Assembly (NCBI GenBank): GCA_016791105.1
Contig: JAEUNM010000013.1
Location: 1-50,502 of the forward strand
Direction: 5' to 3'
Origin: Rhodocyclaceae bacterium
GTDB taxonomy: Bacteria; Pseudomonadota; Gammaproteobacteria; Burkholderiales; Rhodocyclaceae
DNA: 50,502 nt
The first letter of the stretch is position 1, and every line of letters begins with the position of its first letter. The translations under genes were made by a program, and so were the position numbers. Of the stretch, positions 47,998 to 50,502 are shown piece by piece. Below the pieces are notes generated by a model. It was given only the letters and a program-made list of their open reading frames with translations, had not been told where the DNA came from and searched no databases.

Positions 47998-49545
47998 TCA
48001 AATATCCGCACGCGCCAGGCGGCGTTTGTCGGGCTTGCACTCGTGCGCCAGTACGATGCTTCCGTCGTCACGCACGACCTCCAGGCGGACCGTGAAGCCC
48101 CATAGGCGCGATATGTGCTTCAGCACTTCGTCTATCGAACTGCCCAACGGGCGGCGCTGATACTGGCTGTGGCGCAGGGTGAGCGAGCGGTCGCCGCGCA
48201 AATCCACGTTCCATACGGCGATGTTGGGTTCGCGGCTGCCCAGGTTGTATTGGTCGGAAAGCATTTGCCGCAATTCCATGTAGCCGCCTTCGTCGTGAAT
48301 CGCGGAAATTTTCAGCTTGGCGTTGCGGTCGTCGTCCAGCACCGCGAATAGTCGCAAATCGCGCATCAGTTTGGGCGAAAGATATTGCAGGATAAAACTT
48401 TCGTCCTTGAAATTGCGCATCGCGAAATCGAAGGTTTCGCGCCAGTTGCTGCCGGCAATGTCGGGAAACCATTTGCGGTCTTCGTCGGTGGGGTGCTCGC
48501 AAATGCGGCGTATGTCGGTCCACATCGCGAAACCGAGCGCGTAGGGATTGATGCCGCCATAATAGGGGCTGTTGTACGGCAGTTGCATCACCACGTTGGT
48601 GTGCGACTGCAGGAATTCCATGATGATGGATTCGGCGATGCAGTCCTGGTCGTACAGCGTGTTCATGATCGTGTAGTGCCAGTAAGTGGCCCAACCTTCG
48701 TTCATGACCTGGGTCTGGCGCTGCGGATAGAAGTACTGGCCCACCTTGCGCACGATGCGCACCACTTCGCGCTCCCAGGGTTCCAGCAGCGGGGCGTGCT
48801 TTTCGATCAGGTACAGGATGTTTTCCTGCGGCTCGGCCGGGAAGCGCACGTTGGCTTTGGCGCTCTGCGGGGCGGCGCGCTCGGGCAGGGTGCGCCAAAG
48901 ATCATTCACCTGCGCCTGCAGATAATCTTCGCGCTCTTTCTGGCGCTGCATTTCTTTGGCCAGCGATAGTTTCGGCGGGCGCTTGTAGCGATCGACCCCG
49001 ACGTTGAGCAGGGCGTGGCAGGAATCGAGCAATTCTTCCACCCGGTCGATGCCGTGGCGTTCTTCGCAATCGGCAATGTAATTGCGTGCGAACACCAGGT
49101 AATCGATGATCGAATCGGCATTGGTCCAGGTGCGGAACAGGTGGTTGCCCTTGAAGAAGGAGTTGTGGCCGTAACAGGCGTGTGCGATCACCAGTGCCTG
49201 CATGGCCAGCGTGTTTTCCTCCATCAGATAGGAAATGCACGGGTTGGAGTTGATGACGATTTCGTAAGCCAGCCCCATGTAGCCGCGCCGGTAGCGCTTT
49301 TCGCTGCTGATGAAATGCTTGCCGAAGGACCAGTGGTGGTAATACACGGGCATGCCTATCGACGCATAGGCGTCGAGCATTTGCTCGGCGGTAATGATTT
49401 CAACCTGGTTCGGATAGGTGTCGAGGCCGTATTCTTCGGCGACGCGGCGAATTTCCGTGTGGTACAGCTCGATCAGATCTATCGTCCACTCGCTGGAGGC
49501 CGGCAGGCGGGTGCGGCGCGACGGTTGGGGCGCTGGTGCGTTCAT
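47998..49545 (-). CDS. spoVR: SpoVR family protein
   Basis: A 515-residue soluble protein, the normal length. Recognisable parts: WTIDLIELYHTEIRRVAEEYGLDTYPNQ near the start, PVYYHHWSFGKHF, AHACYGHNSFFKGNHLF, VMNEGWATYWHYTIMN, and QYNLGSREPNIAV near the end. The many conserved His/Glu suggest a metal site. SpoVR homologues (YcgB in E. coli) accompany YeaH and the kinase PrkA/YeaG in stress and nitrogen-starvation responses; the molecular role is unsettled. The ATG at 49543-49545 overlaps the YeaH stop in an ATGA, so the two are translationally coupled. Confidence 0.92.
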   Translation of the reverse strand: MNAPAPQPSRRTRLPASSEWTIDLIELYHTEIRRVAEEYGLDTYPNQVEIITAEQMLDAYASIGMPVYYHHWSFGKHFISSEKRYRRGYMGLAYEIVINSNPCISYLMEENTLAMQALVIAHACYGHNSFFKGNHLFRTWTNADSIIDYLVFARNYIADCEERHGIDRVEELLDSCHALLNVGVDRYKRPPKLSLAKEMQRQKEREDYLQAQVNDLWRTLPERAAPQSAKANVRFPAEPQENILYLIEKHAPLLEPWEREVVRIVRKVGQYFYPQRQTQVMNEGWATYWHYTIMNTLYDQDCIAESIIMEFLQSHTNVVMQLPYNSPYYGGINPYALGFAMWTDIRRICEHPTDEDRKWFPDIAGSNWRETFDFAMRNFKDESFILQYLSPKLMRDLRLFAVLDDDRNAKLKISAIHDEGGYMELRQMLSDQYNLGSREPNIAVWNVDLRGDRSLTLRHSQYQRRPLGSSIDEVLKHISRLWGFTVRLEVVRDDGSIVLAHECKPDKRRLARADI

Positions 49546-50501
49546 GCGAGCTTCTTCTTGAACAGTTCCCGGAACACCGGATAAATGTCGCCTACGGATT
49601 CGATCTGCTGCATCGAAAAGCGGGTTTCGGCGACGGCGATCTTGGCATATTCGCGCCACAGGTTCTGCGGTTCGCCGCCGCGAATTTCGACGTAGGCGAA
49701 GTACTGCACATAAGGCAGGATATCTTCTTCCAGCAATTGCCGGCACTTCGGCGAATCGTTTTCCCAGTTGTCGCCGTCGGACGCCTGCGCGCCATACACG
49801 TTCCAGGCGCCGTTGGCATACCGCTCCTTGACGATGTCGCTCATCAGGTTGAGCGCGCTCGATACCACCGTTCCGCCCGATTCGCGCGAGTGGAAAAAGT
49901 CTTCTTCGTCCACTTCCGACGCCGCCGTATGGTGGCGTATGAAGACGATTTCGATATGGTCGTAACTGCGCTTGAGGAACAGATAAAGCAACATGAAAAA
50001 GCGCTTGGCGATCTGCTTTTTTTCTTCGTCCATCGAGCCGGACACGTCCATCACGCAGAACATGACGGCCTGCGTAGACGGCATGGGCAGCTTGACGCGG
50101 TTGTTGTAGCGCAGGTCGAAACTGTCTATGAACGGGATCGCGGCGATCTTGTCGCGCAGCACGGAAATACGCTCGCGCAGCGCGACCAGTTCCGGATCGT
50201 CCTCGGCGCGGCCTTCGGCTTCGAATTGATCGAGTTCTTCCAGCGCACGCCGCAACTGTTCGCGATACGGTGAGCCTAGCGCCAGCCGGCGCCCCAGCGC
50301 GCCGCGCAGCGAACGCACGATGTTGATATTGGCCGGCACGCCGGTGGGCGTATGGCCGGCGCGCACGGTTTTGTGCTCGGTGATGCGGGCAAGCTGGGTT
50401 TTGACGAGATTGGGCAATTCCAGCTCGTCGAAAAAAATGTTCAGGAATTCTTCGCGCGACAACTGAAATACGAAGTCATCCTGCATTTCGCCGGAATCGG
50501 A
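49542..50501 (-). CDS. yeaH: YeaH/DUF444 VWA-like protein (5' end cut by window edge)
   Basis: 320 residues to the window edge; the family's ~420 residues mean about 100 N-terminal residues lie outside. It begins within the SGEMQDDFVFQLSREEFLNIFFDELELPNL segment. A VWA-like domain with intact metal site CVMDVSGSMDEEKKQ is followed by the RHHTAASEVDEEDFFHSRESGGT and SALNLM segments typical of YeaH. In E. coli YeaH works with the Ser/Thr kinase YeaG (PrkA) and YcgB; a prkA homologue is expected just beyond 50502. The frame is open to the last base. Confidence 0.92.
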   Translation of the reverse strand, partial: SDSGEMQDDFVFQLSREEFLNIFFDELELPNLVKTQLARITEHKTVRAGHTPTGVPANINIVRSLRGALGRRLALGSPYREQLRRALEELDQFEAEGRAEDDPELVALRERISVLRDKIAAIPFIDSFDLRYNNRVKLPMPSTQAVMFCVMDVSGSMDEEKKQIAKRFFMLLYLFLKRSYDHIEIVFIRHHTAASEVDEEDFFHSRESGGTVVSSALNLMSDIVKERYANGAWNVYGAQASDGDNWENDSPKCRQLLEEDILPYVQYFAYVEIRGGEPQNLWREYAKIAVAETRFSMQQIESVGDIYPVFRELFKKKLA

Positions 50502-50502
50502 G

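Overview
The window is GC-rich and densely coded. It reads as chromosomal DNA of a betaproteobacterium, with Rhodocyclales or Nitrosomonadales the likeliest home. The main evidence is the block lpxC, small membrane protein, DUF721, M23 peptidase, secA, together with metG divergent from apbC, dcd followed by an arginine/lysine decarboxylase, a DUF5329 protein and a DSF-synthase-like crotonase. No rRNA, tRNA, CRISPR array or prophage was seen. The order-level placement is an inference.

Left edge (1-1252): the 3' end of a type I restriction subunit HsdR, then a decayed patch holding a SLATT-type N-terminus, a transposase scrap and the C-terminal half of a TumE-type toxin, and then an intact TumA-type antitoxin. 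1341-7618 (minus): a three-gene redox unit made of a GltD-like NAD(P)H oxidoreductase with ferredoxin domains, pyruvate:ferredoxin oxidoreductase (nifJ) and a dihydroorotate-dehydrogenase-like flavoprotein. 7921-12546 (minus): site-2 protease, DUF2167 protein, acylphosphatase, a small membrane protein and metG. metG carries an in-frame amber codon in a conserved segment. 12651-13739: apbC. 13848-15203 (minus): an unassigned membrane protein with helical repeats.

15384-21762 (plus): an alpha/beta hydrolase, a Tat-exported transglutaminase-like protein, and a MacAB/Lol-like exporter (adaptor, ATPase, two permeases). 21967-27744: lpxC, a small membrane protein, DUF721 (minus), M23 peptidase and secA. 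27745-29248: a palindrome-rich island with a vapBC toxin-antitoxin pair bracketed by two near-identical 53-bp repeats. 29249-30419 (minus): a secreted hypothetical protein and an NlpC/P60 peptidase.

30695-38945 (plus): an AcuI-type acryloyl-CoA reductase, a response regulator with a degenerate GGDEF domain, propionate-CoA ligase (prpE), an RpfF-like crotonase, dcd and a PLP-dependent decarboxylase. 38990-42735 (minus): a tight operon of MoxR ATPase, a two-helix membrane peptide, a CPBP membrane protease and a CoxE-like VWA protein, followed by a FecR-domain protein. 42818-47617 (plus): a second AcuI homologue, a DUF5329 protein, a 3-methyladenine glycosylase and an isoquinoline 1-oxidoreductase-type molybdenum hydroxylase (iorAB). 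Right edge (minus): SpoVR and the 3' part of a YeaH/DUF444 protein.

Functionally, PFOR with its NAD(P)H partner, PrpE and two AcuI proteins suggest anaerobic or micro-oxic pyruvate/acetyl-CoA and C3-acid metabolism. The least explained parts are the amber codon in metG, the MoxR-CPBP-VWA operon, the RpfF-like enzyme near a degenerate GGDEF regulator, and the repeat-bracketed vapBC island.
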